A DNA stretch of 64,000 nt from Neoaquamicrobium sediminum (GCF_013240295.1 NZ_JABETK010000002.1:2160990-2224989), one strand, 5' to 3'. Shown: positions 17,130 through 26,312, counted from the stretch's first letter. Program-made: numbers and translations. Notes: generated by a model from the letters alone, not told the origin.

Positions 17130-17966
17130 TTAGGCGAGCCAGCGCTTGCGCCGCTTGTAGTGCTTGACGTCCTTGAACGACCGCCGGCCTTCGCCGCCGA
17201 CGCCGAGATAGAACTCCTTCACGTCCTCGTTCTCGCGAAGCGCCTGAGCCTCTCCATCGAGCACGATGCGGCCGGACTCCAGAATGTATCCGTATTTCGC
17301 ATAGCGAAGTGCGATGTTCGTGTTCTGCTCGGCAAGCAGGAAGGAAACGCCCTGCTCCTCGTTCAGCTTCTTCACGATCTCGAAGATTTCCTCGACGAGC
17401 TGCGGTGCCAGCCCCATCGAGGGCTCGTCGAGCAGGATCATCTTGGGGCGGCTCATGAGCGCGCGTCCGATGGCCGTCATCTGCTGCTCGCCGCCTGAGG
17501 TGTACCCCGCCTGGCTCTGGCGCCGGACCTTGAGCCGGGGGAAGTACTCGTAGACGAGATCGAGGTCCTCGCGGATCGCGGCATTGCCGTCGCGCCGCGT
17601 GAACGCGCCGGTCAGAAGGTTATCTTCGATAGACAGATGACCGAAACAATGCCGACCTTCCATCACCTGAATGCAACCCCGGCGCACCAGTTCATTGGGC
17701 GACAACGCCTGCACCTGATCGCCTTCAAAGACGATATTGCCCTTCGTCACCTCGCCACGCTCCGCTCGCAGCAGGTTGGAGATGGCTTTCAGCGTGGTGG
17801 TCTTGCCCGCACCGTTCGCACCGAGCAGCGCCGTGATGCCGCCGCGCGGAACGCTCAGCGACACACCCTTCAGCACCAGGATGACGTGATCGTAGATCAC
17901 CTCGATGTTGTTGACCGCAAGGATGGTATCGGCAGGTTGCGGTTCAGAAGCGTGAGACGCGGTCAT
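17130..17966 (-). CDS. livF: Branched-chain-type ABC transporter ATPase (LivF-like)
   Basis: A 278-residue ATPase with Walker A GANGAGKTTT (about residues 49-58), a signature region YTSGGEQQMTAIGRAL, Walker B MILLDEPSMGLAP and an H-loop region LAEQNTN. The SGGEQQM variant and the RGCIQVMEGRHCF segment are those of LivF in HAAT importers. It carries about 25 extra C-terminal basic residues (GRRSFKDVKHYKRRKRWLA), a tail usual in the sub-group linked to acyl-CoA synthetases. It is last in the minus-strand transport operon, after the binding protein and an intergenic palindrome. The assigned symbol is by family; the substrate may not be an amino acid. Confidence 0.88.
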   Translation of the reverse strand: MTASHASEPQPADTILAVNNIEVIYDHVILVLKGVSLSVPRGGITALLGANGAGKTTTLKAISNLLRAERGEVTKGNIVFEGDQVQALSPNELVRRGCIQVMEGRHCFGHLSIEDNLLTGAFTRRDGNAAIREDLDLVYEYFPRLKVRRQSQAGYTSGGEQQMTAIGRALMSRPKMILLDEPSMGLAPQLVEEIFEIVKKLNEEQGVSFLLAEQNTNIALRYAKYGYILESGRIVLDGEAQALRENEDVKEFYLGVGGEGRRSFKDVKHYKRRKRWLA

Positions 17967-18059
17967 GAAAGCTCCGGCGCGGATCGTTCGCTTGCCCGTC
18001 TGGGGCAGGCAATTCCGAAGAAACCGCGCGAGGGGCGGTTCCTTCGGGGTTGATTAAGG

Positions 18060-18118
18060 GGTGCCGGCGCAGCCCCTCGCCTGTCTGCCGGCACCCTCTC
18101 CCCGCGGACGGGGAGAGG
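18060..18118. repeat. Intergenic double-hairpin element between livK and livF
   Basis: Two adjacent inverted repeats: GGTGCCGGC (18060-18068) with GCCGGCACC (18087-18095), and CCTCTCCCC (18095-18103) with GGGGAGAGG (18110-18118). The composition and the CCTCTCCCC...GGGGAGAGG hairpin resemble dispersed palindromic elements common between rhizobial genes. No second copy is seen in this window. It may also stabilise the upstream livK transcript. Confidence 0.6.
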
Positions 18119-18128
18119 AAGGCTGATG

Positions 18129-19442
18129 CTACATCGAGCACTCTTCGTTGGTCGGCCATGGCGCGTTGGCAGCCGCATATTTCGCCGCTTCTTCCTCGAC
18201 CAGCGGGTCGATGAGCGCCCGGTCGGCTGATAGCAGTTCGGAAACCTTCTCGAACTTCTCGCCGTCCCACTGAACCATCCATGCGCCGGCATTGCCGGTA
18301 TGGTTGGCGCAGGTGGTCTTGAGCGGTCCCATCATGCCCTCGACACCGAGTTCGGCGAGGCGGGCGTCGTCCATGTTCAGGTTTTCAAGCCCCCAGCGGA
18401 GCTGTTCCTGATTGATGTTGGGCGTGCCGGCATGGTCCTGCGCCACGCGGACCGCTTCCGCCAGAATGACCGACATCAGCACGCCGCGCTGATAGGCCAT
18501 GCTGTCGAACTCGCCGCCGGCCTGGTCGATCTGCGATTTTCCGGCATCCACGACGTGCTTCTTGATGTCCTGCATGACCGGCGCCTCGGAATCGGTGAAA
18601 TTCCAGCTCAGCGCCCTATAGCCCTTGCCGTCGGCTCCAACGAGCTTGAGGTCCGGGTTGTGCGCGCCCCACCAGACGCTGACGAACTGATCCATCGGAT
18701 AGCGCGTCTTGACCGCCTCGGTAACGGCGCCGGCATTCATCGCGCCCCAGCCCCACATGATGACGTAGTCGGGACGTTCGCGGCGGATCTGCAGCCACTG
18801 CGCCGACTGGTTCTGCATCTCCGTCAGGCCGACGGGAATCGGCAGGAAGGTGAAGCCGTGTTCCGCCGCCAGCTTCTCGAACAGAGGAATCGGCTCTTTG
18901 CCGTATGGATGGTCGAGGTGCAGGAACGCGATCTTCTTGCCGTTCAGATTGGCGACGTCACCATCGCCGAGCGCCGTCATGATCATCGAGGCGCCGTCCC
19001 AGTAGGACGTCGGCGCATTGAAGGCCCATTTGAAGGTCTTGCCGTCCTGCATGGCAGAGAAGCCGTAGCTCGGACCGAACATCGGGATCTTGTCGACATT
19101 CGTGCGCGGCAGCACCTGCAGCGTGATACCCGTCGACCAGGGCTGGGTGACAAGGGCACCCTCGGATTTCAGGCGTTCGTAACACTCCACGCCCTTTTCC
19201 GTATTGTAGCCGGTTTCGCACTCGTCGAACGCGATCTTGACGCCGTTGATGCCGCCATCGCGCTCGTTGAGCATGGTCATGTAGTCGAGCTGACCGTTCT
19301 GGTGCGGCGTGCCGGTCGCCGCGAACGGTCCCGTGCGGTACGACATGTTCGGCAGTTTAAGCGTATCCTGAGCCACGGCCGACAGGGAAAGTCCCGCCAG
19401 TATGGTGGCCGAAAGCAGTACGTTTGCGATCAGTTTCTTCAT
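18129..19442 (-). CDS. livK: ABC transporter substrate-binding protein (LivK-like)
   Basis: A 437-residue periplasmic binding protein with a signal peptide (MKKLIANVLLSATILAGLSLSAVAQ, cleavage near AVAQ). The mature protein has the type I periplasmic fold of amide/branched-chain amino-acid binders, with RTGPFAATGTPHQNGQLDYMTMLNERDGGINGVKI near the N-terminus. It is longer than classical LivK (about 370 residues), like homologues in the operon type that includes an AMP-forming acyl-CoA synthetase. Ligands of that group include aromatic and other carboxylic acids. The ribosome site is GGAGGAGA just upstream of the ATG. Confidence 0.85.
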   Translation of the reverse strand: MKKLIANVLLSATILAGLSLSAVAQDTLKLPNMSYRTGPFAATGTPHQNGQLDYMTMLNERDGGINGVKIAFDECETGYNTEKGVECYERLKSEGALVTQPWSTGITLQVLPRTNVDKIPMFGPSYGFSAMQDGKTFKWAFNAPTSYWDGASMIMTALGDGDVANLNGKKIAFLHLDHPYGKEPIPLFEKLAAEHGFTFLPIPVGLTEMQNQSAQWLQIRRERPDYVIMWGWGAMNAGAVTEAVKTRYPMDQFVSVWWGAHNPDLKLVGADGKGYRALSWNFTDSEAPVMQDIKKHVVDAGKSQIDQAGGEFDSMAYQRGVLMSVILAEAVRVAQDHAGTPNINQEQLRWGLENLNMDDARLAELGVEGMMGPLKTTCANHTGNAGAWMVQWDGEKFEKVSELLSADRALIDPLVEEEAAKYAAANAPWPTNEECSM

Positions 19443-19493
19443 TCTCTCCTCCTTCGAACCCGGTTGCCCGGACTTCCTCCACTTCGAACCCGC

Positions 19494-20570
19494 TCAGTGC
19501 GGGAACGGCCATATGATGAGTTTTTCCCGTGCCACCGCCCATAGCCGCGCGAGACCGTGCGGCTCCAGGATCAAGAACAGGATGATGAGGGCGCCGATGA
19601 TCATGATGTTAAGGTGATCGACCGTGGCCGGCGTGAGCGGCAGGCCCAAAGCCGCCGGCACGCCACTGATGATTACCGGCAATGCCACGATCAGGATCGC
19701 CCCGAGATAGTTGCCGAGGATAGAGCCAAGGCCGCCGATGATGGCGATGAACAGGACACGGAAAGACAGCGGTATGTCGAACAGGTTCGCCTCGGCCGCG
19801 CCACGCCAGAGAAAGACGAACAGCGCGCCCGCCACGCCGATGATGTAGGACGACACGAAGAACGCGAGCAGCTTCGCCTTCATCAGGTTGATGCCCACCA
19901 GTTCAGCCGCGATGTCCATGTCGCGCACGGCCTTCCATTGCCGCCCGATGCGGCCCCGCGTGAGGTTGATCGCGACGAACGTTATCAGCGTCACCGTGCA
20001 CAGGACGAAGAAATACTGGTTGATGGCCGGCGCGGTCGGTCCCGCGAAGGTGAAGCCCAATATGCTGATATTGGGCACCTGAATGGCTCCGGAGGCCGAA
20101 TAGTTGTAGAGCCAACCCCATTTCTGGAACAACCAGACGAGAAAGAACTGCGCGGCGAGCGTGGCAATGGCAAGGTAGAAGCCCTTGATCCGCAGTGACG
20201 GCAGGCCGAAGGCGACGCCGATCGCCGCCGAGACGAACCCCGACATCAACACCGCCGCAAGAAGGTTGAGACCGGGGAAGATCGTCATCAGCTTGTAACA
20301 GGCATAGGCGCCGACACCCATGAAGGCGCCGGTCCCCAGCGAGAGTTGCCCTGCATAGCCCGTCAGGATGTTGAGCCCCAGCGCCGCCAGCGAATAGATC
20401 AGCACCGGGATCAGCAGCGTGCGGAAAACGAACTCGCTGGCCGTCATCGGGAAGACGACGAATGCCAGCACCAGAATGAACGCGAGTAGCCACGCATCCT
20501 GCCGCACGGGGAAGAGGGCGAAATCGGCCTTGTAGCTGGTCTTGTATTGTCCGGCGACGCGATAAAGCAT
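19494..20570 (-). CDS. livM: Branched-chain-type ABC permease (LivM-like)
   Basis: A 358-residue permease with about ten hydrophobic helices. The conserved LNILTGYAGQLSLGTGAFMGVGAY (the LivM/LivH GYAGQ.S.G...F...GAY signature) is at about residues 65-88, and RVLFIAIIGGLGSILGNYLGAI marks the second half. It pairs with the LivH-like permease encoded 12 bases upstream. It is part of the acyl-CoA synthetase/livG/DUF3096/livH/livM/livK/livF operon. Confidence 0.9.
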   Translation of the reverse strand: MLYRVAGQYKTSYKADFALFPVRQDAWLLAFILVLAFVVFPMTASEFVFRTLLIPVLIYSLAALGLNILTGYAGQLSLGTGAFMGVGAYACYKLMTIFPGLNLLAAVLMSGFVSAAIGVAFGLPSLRIKGFYLAIATLAAQFFLVWLFQKWGWLYNYSASGAIQVPNISILGFTFAGPTAPAINQYFFVLCTVTLITFVAINLTRGRIGRQWKAVRDMDIAAELVGINLMKAKLLAFFVSSYIIGVAGALFVFLWRGAAEANLFDIPLSFRVLFIAIIGGLGSILGNYLGAILIVALPVIISGVPAALGLPLTPATVDHLNIMIIGALIILFLILEPHGLARLWAVAREKLIIWPFPH

Positions 20571-20582
20571 GACGAAATTTCC

Positions 20583-21542
20583 TTACACGCGCTCGATGAT
20601 CTTTTCGCCGAACAGGCCCTGCGGCCGGAAAAGCAGCACGAACAGCGCGAACACGTACGCGAACCAGGTCTCGGTGTTGCCACCCAGCAGCGGCTGTCCC
20701 CAATAGATCTCGAACAGCTTTTCGAGGATGCCGATGAGCAGTCCGCCGATAATGGCACCCGAGACGGATTCCAGCCCGCCAAGCATCAGCACCGGCAGCG
20801 CCTTGTAGGCGATTACCTCCAGCGCGAAGGACACGCCGGCGCGCGCGCCCCACGCAATGCCGGTCACCAGCGCCACGACGCCTGCGATGAACCAGACCAG
20901 CACCCAGATGGTCGACAGCGAGATGCCGACCGACAGCGCGGCCTGGTGATCGTCGCCGAGCGCGCGGATCGCGCGCCCCATCTTCGACTTGTTGAGGAAC
21001 ATCAGCAGCGCCAGCACGAGGATCACCGCGCCGACCACCGCCGTGACATCCTTCTGCTCGATGAGCAGGAAACCACCGAACGGCTCGAACTCGAAGCTGC
21101 CGGTCGGGATCATCAGTTCCTCGGTGATCATCCGCTTGTTTTCACCACCGAAGATGATTTCGCCGAAGCCTATCAGGAACAGCGTGATGCCGATCGTCGC
21201 CATGAACAGAATGATGTCGGGCTGGTTCACCAGTGGGCGCAGCACGACGCGCTCGATGCTCATTGCCAGCACATACATGACCGCAAGCGTTATCGGCACC
21301 GCGAGCAGGGCCGGCACGCCGTTCTCGTGCAGGCCGACAAGGGTAAGTGCGGCGAACACCACCATGATGCCCTGCGCGAAGTTGAAGATGCGCGACGACT
21401 TGAAGATGAGCACGAACCCAAGCGCGATCAGCGCATAGAGGGTGCCGGAGACGGTTCCTTCCCAAAGCACCTGCAGCAGGAAATCGGGCGCGGTCGCCAT
21501 ATCCGCGAAGGGCTTGATCAGGATCGAGTGCAGAAATTCCAT
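20583..21542 (-). CDS. livH: Branched-chain-type ABC permease (LivH-like)
   Basis: A 319-residue permease with eight or so hydrophobic helices. It shows the N-terminal GTVSGTLYALIALGFVLIFKSSRIFNFAQG segment (GL.YALIALG....YK.....NFA.G), which defines LivH. The C-terminal KALPVLMLGGLESVSGAIIGGLLIGILE is also typical. With LivM it makes the membrane channel. The start is the ATG at 21542, 28 bases after the stop of the small DUF3096-type gene. Confidence 0.9.
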   Translation of the reverse strand: MEFLHSILIKPFADMATAPDFLLQVLWEGTVSGTLYALIALGFVLIFKSSRIFNFAQGIMVVFAALTLVGLHENGVPALLAVPITLAVMYVLAMSIERVVLRPLVNQPDIILFMATIGITLFLIGFGEIIFGGENKRMITEELMIPTGSFEFEPFGGFLLIEQKDVTAVVGAVILVLALLMFLNKSKMGRAIRALGDDHQAALSVGISLSTIWVLVWFIAGVVALVTGIAWGARAGVSFALEVIAYKALPVLMLGGLESVSGAIIGGLLIGILEKLFEIYWGQPLLGGNTETWFAYVFALFVLLFRPQGLFGEKIIERV

Positions 21543-21570
21543 TCTCCGGCTTCCCCCTATGCGCCGCCCG

Positions 21571-21714
21571 TCACGGCGTCAGCTGCGGAAACAGGCCCAC
21601 TAGGCCGATGATGATGAGGTAGATCGCGACGATGTAATTGAGCAGTCGCGGCACGATCAGGATGACGACGCCCGCGATCAGTGAGATCAGCGGCGTAAAC
21701 GGCAGGTTTTCCAT
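21571..21714 (-). CDS. Small membrane protein, DUF3096-like
   Basis: A 47-residue protein starting MENLPFTPLISLIAG and continuing as one long hydrophobic stretch through VVILIVPRLLNYIVAIYLIIIGLVGLF to a short PQLTP end. This pattern, with the central PRLLNYIVA turn between two helices, is that of the DUF3096 family of tiny membrane proteins. A good ribosome site (GGAAAGGAAA) precedes the ATG. It lies between livG (15 bases upstream) and livH (28 bases downstream) on the same strand, so it is cotranscribed with the importer. A role as an accessory subunit is possible but unproven. Confidence 0.8.
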   Translation of the reverse strand: MENLPFTPLISLIAGVVILIVPRLLNYIVAIYLIIIGLVGLFPQLTP

Positions 21715-21729
21715 CGGGTTTCCTTTCCA

Positions 21730-22557
21730 TCAATGGGCTACGCCGAGATAGGCATCGATGACCGACTGGTCGTTCTTCACCTCGTCTGGCGCTCCGTCGG
21801 CAATCTTCTTGCCGTAGTCCAGAACGACCACACGGTCGGAAAGGTCCATGACCACGCCCATGTCATGCTCGATCAGGGCGATCGTCGTGCCGCGCTGCTG
21901 GTTCACGTCGATGATGAACCGGCTCATGTCCTCTTTTTCCTCGAGGTTCATGCCCGCCATCGGCTCGTCGAGCAACAGCAGGGAGGGCTCCATGGCCAGC
22001 GCGCGGCCAAGTTCCACGCGCTTCTGCAATCCGTATGGCAGCTTGCCGACGGGGGTGCGACGGATGTGCTCGATCTCAAGGAAGTCGATGATCTCCTCGA
22101 CCTTCTCACGATGCTCGATCTCCTCGGCCAGCGCCGGACCGTGCCACAGCATCTGCCAGCCGATGTTGCTCTTCATGTGGACGGAGCGGCCGGCCATGAT
22201 GTTGTCCAGCGTCGTCATGCCCTTGAACAGCGCGACGTTCTGAAAGGTGCGTGCAATGCCCTGACGCACCGCATGGTGCGGTTTCATCGCCCGGCGCTGT
22301 TGGCCGCGGAAGGTGATGGTGCCTTCCTGCGGCGTGTAGAAGCCGTTGATGACGTTCAGCATCGACGTCTTGCCGGCACCGTTGGGTCCGATGATCGCCC
22401 GGATCTCGCCCTTCTTCACGTCGAAGGAGATGTTGGTGATCGCCTTCACGCCGCCGAAGGACAACGAGACGTTCTTGACCTCCAGCAGGGTGTCGCCCTT
22501 GGCGACGCCGTCATCGTCGGCGGCAGTGAACTGGCTTCCGGCTGCGTGGGCGTTCAT
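21730..22557 (-). CDS. livG: Branched-chain-type ABC transporter ATPase (LivG-like)
   Basis: A 275-residue ATPase: Walker A GPNGAGKTSMLN, the LivG-specific ARTFQNVALFKGMTTLDNIMAGRS, the signature region LPYGLQKRVELGRALAMEP (a degenerate LSGGQ, as usual in LivG), Walker B LLLLDEPMAGMN, and H-loop LIEHDMGVVMDL. The C-terminal IADGAPDEVKNDQSVIDAYLGVAH is typical of the family. Its start overlaps the stop of the acyl-CoA synthetase gene by 4 bases (ATGA). It works with LivF, LivH and LivM. Confidence 0.92.
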   Translation of the reverse strand: MNAHAAGSQFTAADDDGVAKGDTLLEVKNVSLSFGGVKAITNISFDVKKGEIRAIIGPNGAGKTSMLNVINGFYTPQEGTITFRGQQRRAMKPHHAVRQGIARTFQNVALFKGMTTLDNIMAGRSVHMKSNIGWQMLWHGPALAEEIEHREKVEEIIDFLEIEHIRRTPVGKLPYGLQKRVELGRALAMEPSLLLLDEPMAGMNLEEKEDMSRFIIDVNQQRGTTIALIEHDMGVVMDLSDRVVVLDYGKKIADGAPDEVKNDQSVIDAYLGVAH

Positions 22558-24533
22558 TCCGCGGCCTCCCTCACGGCCCGCGGCGACGGCGACCCATGCA
22601 CCCTGGCATCGGCAATCCTCACGGTCGCCCTGATCTTGCCCTTGCGGCCATCCTCATAGGTGACTTCCGTCTCCACATACTTCTCGGTCGAGCCGTCGTA
22701 GAAGGCGGCGATAAGTTCGCGGTAGCGTTCGTCGACGAAGGCCCGCCTCACCTTCTGCGTACGGGTCAGTTCGCCATCGTCGGCGTCGAGTTCCTTGTGC
22801 AGGATGAGGAAGCGCTTTATCTGCGCACCGGCCATCATCGGCTCTTTGGAAAGGCGCCGGTTGGTCTCGTCGACGTTGCGCGCGATCATCTCGTAGACCT
22901 GTGGGTGCCCCGCGAGTTCCTGATAGGACGCGTAGGCGATGTTGTTGCGCTCCGCCCAGTCGCCGACGGCCTGAAGATCGATGTTGATGAAAGCGGTCGC
23001 AAAATCGCGGTCGTTGCCGAACGCTACCGCTTCCTTGATGTTCGGGAAGAACTTCAGCATGTTCTCGATATATTTCGGTGCGAACAGCGAACCGTCGTTC
23101 AGCCGGCCTACGTCCTTGGCGCGGTCGATGATCTTGAGCTGACCGTCCTTGTCGAAGAAGCCGGCATCACCGGTCTTGATGAAGCCGTCCGGTGTCAGTA
23201 CCTCCGCGGTCTTCTCATCCTCCTTGTAATAGCCGGAGAACTGACCGGGCGAGCGGAACAGCACTTCGCCGCTTTCCGAAATGCGGATGTCGACGTTTGG
23301 CGTGGCAGGCCCCACCGTGTCGGCTCGTACCTGACCGTCCTGCTGGGCCGTCACGTAGAGGAAGGCCTCGGTCTGGCCGTAGAGCTGCTTGAGGTTGATG
23401 CCGAGGGAGCGGAAGAACGAAAACAGGTCGCCGCCGATTGCTTCGCCAGCCGTATAGGCAACCCTGATGTTGGACATGCCGAGCACGTTGCGCAGCGGCG
23501 CGTAGAGCAGCACGTTGCCGAGTGCGTAGGCCAACCGGCCGGAAAGCGGCACCGGGCGCTTTTCCAGGATAGCCTCGCCGTGGTTGCGGGCAACCTCGAT
23601 GAAGTGCCGGAACATCCACTTCTTGAACCGCCCTGCATCCTCCATGCGGATCGTCACGCTGGTCAAGAGACCTTCGAAGACGCGCGGCGGCGCGAAATAG
23701 AACGACGGCGCGATCTCCCGCAAGTCCTGCGGAACGGTCTGCGGGCTTTCCGGGCAGTTCATGCAGAAGCCGGCCACGTAACCTTGCGCGTAATTCAGAT
23801 AGTGGTCGCCCACCCATGCCAGCGGCAGGTAGGCCAGCACACTGTCGTGCTCGGTGATCCGGTCGAAGGCGACTGTGTCGGATGCGGCTTGCACGGCGCC
23901 CGCCGCCTTGATCATCACCCCCTTGGAGCGCCCGGTTGTGCCAGACGTATAAAGCATGACGGAAACATCGTCGCCGCTGCCCTTGCGGATGCCCTCTTCC
24001 CAGCGTCGTGCGCGCTCGGGCTCGGCCGCCAATACCGCACGGCCTTTCGCCTGCACCGCGGCGAAGCTGTGCAACCCCTCGGGCGGGTAATCGAGCAGGC
24101 CGCGAGGCTCGTCGTAAATCACCTCGGACAGCGCGGGAATCTTGTCCTTGAAGGACTGGATCTTGTCGACCTGCTCCTGGTCCTGGACGACCGCGAAGCG
24201 CACGCCGGCATGGTCGAGAACGTAGGCCATCTCCTCGGCCACCGCGTCGGCATAGACCGGCACCGGCACCCCGCCCAGAGATTGAACCGCGACAAAGGTC
24301 CAGTAGAGCCGGGGGCGGTTCGCCCCCACGACCGCGACCCTGTCGCCGCGGGCGAAGCCGATCGCCTCGAGGCCGACGGCAAATGCCCGCACCTCGTCGA
24401 GCTGCTGTGCCCACGTCCAGCTCTGCCATATACCGTGATCCTTGTGGCGCATGGCAGGGCGATCGCGGAAACGGTCCGCATTGAGCAGCAGATACTTCGG
24501 AAACGTATCAAGCGAGGTCGCAGCTTGCGCCAA
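22554..24533 (-). CDS. AMP-forming long-chain-type acyl-CoA synthetase
   Basis: A protein of about 659 residues in the ANL superfamily, FadD15/long-chain ACS type. The P-loop is YTSGTTGRSKGVMIK, the A5 motif is LKQLYGQTEAF, and the A7-A8 region reads FIKTGDAGFFDKDGQLKIIDRAKDV. It activates a carboxylic acid to its CoA thioester with ATP. Coupling by ATGA overlap to an ABC importer suggests it traps the imported acid. The TTG at 24533 is preferred because GGGAGG lies 9 bases upstream and the family starts near AQ..TSLDTFPKYLL; an in-frame GTG at 24587 would add 18 poorly conserved residues. Confidence 0.88.
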   Translation of the reverse strand: MAQAATSLDTFPKYLLLNADRFRDRPAMRHKDHGIWQSWTWAQQLDEVRAFAVGLEAIGFARGDRVAVVGANRPRLYWTFVAVQSLGGVPVPVYADAVAEEMAYVLDHAGVRFAVVQDQEQVDKIQSFKDKIPALSEVIYDEPRGLLDYPPEGLHSFAAVQAKGRAVLAAEPERARRWEEGIRKGSGDDVSVMLYTSGTTGRSKGVMIKAAGAVQAASDTVAFDRITEHDSVLAYLPLAWVGDHYLNYAQGYVAGFCMNCPESPQTVPQDLREIAPSFYFAPPRVFEGLLTSVTIRMEDAGRFKKWMFRHFIEVARNHGEAILEKRPVPLSGRLAYALGNVLLYAPLRNVLGMSNIRVAYTAGEAIGGDLFSFFRSLGINLKQLYGQTEAFLYVTAQQDGQVRADTVGPATPNVDIRISESGEVLFRSPGQFSGYYKEDEKTAEVLTPDGFIKTGDAGFFDKDGQLKIIDRAKDVGRLNDGSLFAPKYIENMLKFFPNIKEAVAFGNDRDFATAFINIDLQAVGDWAERNNIAYASYQELAGHPQVYEMIARNVDETNRRLSKEPMMAGAQIKRFLILHKELDADDGELTRTQKVRRAFVDERYRELIAAFYDGSTEKYVETEVTYEDGRKGKIRATVRIADARVHGSPSPRAVREAAE

Positions 24534-24758
24534 AACCCAATTCCTCCCGTCGGAAGCGTTCGACCGCCCCTTATGCCCGACAGGCACCTCCCGCCTGTCG
24601 GAAATCCTCTTCTTCGTCGGAAGTTTTCACGAATCGGCCCGGCAGGCAACAATGCCCTTGACAGACAGACCCTCCCATTGTCTTTTCAACTGGGCGCTCG
24701 TGTGAGCCTGCCTCCCTAAATTGTCGAAACTCGTGTTGAAGCACCGTTGCGCGCTGCT

Positions 24759-25433
24759 CTAGGCGTCGTAGGCCGTCAGCGCCTGGATGTTGAGCGGCGT
24801 GATCCGCCCGTGCTCGACTTTCAGAAGCCCCTCGTCCTGAAGCTCCTGCAGGCAGCGGTTGACCACCTGGCGTGAGACTCCAACCAGCAGGCCGAGTTCC
24901 TCCTGGCTGATCTCCACGGCAGGTCCTGCCTTGGGGTAAAGCACACGGTTGAAGAACCACGACAGGTTGCGCGCCACGCGCGCCTTGGGGCCGAGAATGC
25001 GGTCGTATTCGATCGTCGCGAGAAACTGTCCCATGCGCTCGTTGAGCGCGCGGACCAGATAGCGGTTGAAGCCCTTGCTGTTCTCGTAAAGCCACATGAA
25101 GGTGGCGCGCTGCACCATCAGCATGCGCGTGTCGCGGATTGCCACGACATCGTATTTGCGTGGTTCGTCCTTGAGAACCGACCCCTCGCCAAACCAGCTT
25201 CCGTCCGTCGCGCCGGCAAAGGTCATGGCCTTTCCGTCCCGGGAGATGGCGCTGATCTTCACCAGCCCGCTGACGACCCCGGTCCAGTGATCGAGCCGGT
25301 CGCCGCGATGGCAGACATAGCTGCCCTTTGCGAACTGCCGTTCGACTACCCCGCGCCGGACGCGCTCTATCTCGTCTTCCGTCAGTTCGCCGGACCATAT
25401 CGCCGCGCGAACGATGTCTTCCCTTGCGTTCAT
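24759..25433 (-). CDS. Crp/Fnr family transcriptional regulator
   Basis: A 224-residue protein: an N-terminal cyclic-nucleotide-type beta barrel (about residues 20-130; GSYVCHRGDRLDHWTGVVSGLVKI, then DGSWFGEGSVL) and a C-terminal Crp-type winged helix with the recognition region EISQEELGLLVGVSRQVVNRCLQEL. It has only two cysteines (Cys41, and Cys198 in the HTH), so no FNR-type Fe-S site. It is transcribed on the same strand as, and upstream of, the acyl-CoA synthetase/Liv operon, and is the likely local regulator. The effector is unknown. Confidence 0.88.
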   Translation of the reverse strand: MNAREDIVRAAIWSGELTEDEIERVRRGVVERQFAKGSYVCHRGDRLDHWTGVVSGLVKISAISRDGKAMTFAGATDGSWFGEGSVLKDEPRKYDVVAIRDTRMLMVQRATFMWLYENSKGFNRYLVRALNERMGQFLATIEYDRILGPKARVARNLSWFFNRVLYPKAGPAVEISQEELGLLVGVSRQVVNRCLQELQDEGLLKVEHGRITPLNIQALTAYDA

Positions 25434-25529
25434 ATGTCCTCGAATGCGGGCAGTTCGCCTATCGCCCGTATCTGCGACGGCTTATGAACGCCCCTTCCCC
25501 GAAAGACAAGAAAAACGGACCGGAACCGG

Positions 25530-26312
25530 TCAGGCGGCGCGCTTCATGTATTTCGCCGTCGGCAGGATGGTCAGCGGGGCGAGTTCGCCCTTAGGCGGCC
25601 GGGCAAACAGCATTCTCTGTTCGAAAGGGGTCGACTTGAAGAACGGAAAGCGCTCGATGGTCTTCGCCATGTTCTCCGAGCATTTCGACTGGAACAGGTA
25701 AACGGGGCAGACGAGACCCGGATACGTCCGCGAAGGCATCGTTTGCTCGGAGCCGAATATGCGGCGATAGAAACCCGTATGCTCTTCCTTGATTGCAGTC
25801 AGGCAATAGTCGACATCGAAGTACGAGCAGGCCGCCACAGCCAAGCGCAGGGTCACGTAGGGCAGTGCCTTGAACGCGCGGGAAAATTCGCTGTCCGCGG
25901 CAAAGCGGCTTGGATCGATGAACGTCTCGCCCGCGGCCAGTCGCGGTCTAAGTTCATCGCCGAAGACCTGCACGCTCGGAGAAACCGGCATCTGCGGGTG
26001 GACGTGGTGGACACGGATCGTGCTCGCCAGTTCACCGTCGATGAAGATGCCGAAGCGATAGGAGTTGGCCAGATCGTCGAACTCGTCCTCGACGATGCGC
26101 GTCGATGAGCCCGTTATCATCCCGCTTGCGAGATAGGCATCGTAACGCAGGCGATAGATCGCCTCGATGTCTTCGCCGCTTTCACAGCGCCGGTATTCGA
26201 TGTGCTCAAGCAGTGCGGATACGCTTCTTGAAAAGCTGGATTCTTCCGCCGACGCAACAGAGGCCGCACCCTCCGCCGCATTCGAAAGCGGTACTACTCG
26301 TGACACCATCAT
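25530..26312 (-). CDS. FeeM-like N-acyl amino acid synthase / GNAT-fold acyltransferase
   Basis: A protein of about 260 residues resembling the FeeM/autoinducer-synthase branch of the GNAT fold. The core is IEYRRCESGEDIEAIYRLRYDAYL, then the FGIFIDGELASTIRVHHV strand and a DPSRFAADSEFSR segment, corresponding to acyl-homoserine-lactone synthase positions (RY.AY, G...A..R, E.SRF). FeeM-type enzymes join an acyl chain from acyl carrier protein to an amino acid. The ATG at 26312 or 26309 follows GGGG; a GTG at 26330 is also in frame. Two CtrA-type boxes lie directly upstream. The product may be a signal or a lipid-like metabolite; this is inferred. Confidence 0.7.
   Translation of the reverse strand: MMVSRVVPLSNAAEGAASVASAEESSFSRSVSALLEHIEYRRCESGEDIEAIYRLRYDAYLASGMITGSSTRIVEDEFDDLANSYRFGIFIDGELASTIRVHHVHPQMPVSPSVQVFGDELRPRLAAGETFIDPSRFAADSEFSRAFKALPYVTLRLAVAACSYFDVDYCLTAIKEEHTGFYRRIFGSEQTMPSRTYPGLVCPVYLFQSKCSENMAKTIERFPFFKSTPFEQRMLFARPPKGELAPLTILPTAKYMKRAA

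Noticed and set aside
22596..24719. A 707-codon plus-strand open frame opposite the acyl-CoA synthetase
   Set aside because: It is an antisense shadow of a gene with intact ANL motifs. No ribosome site or family motif was seen.
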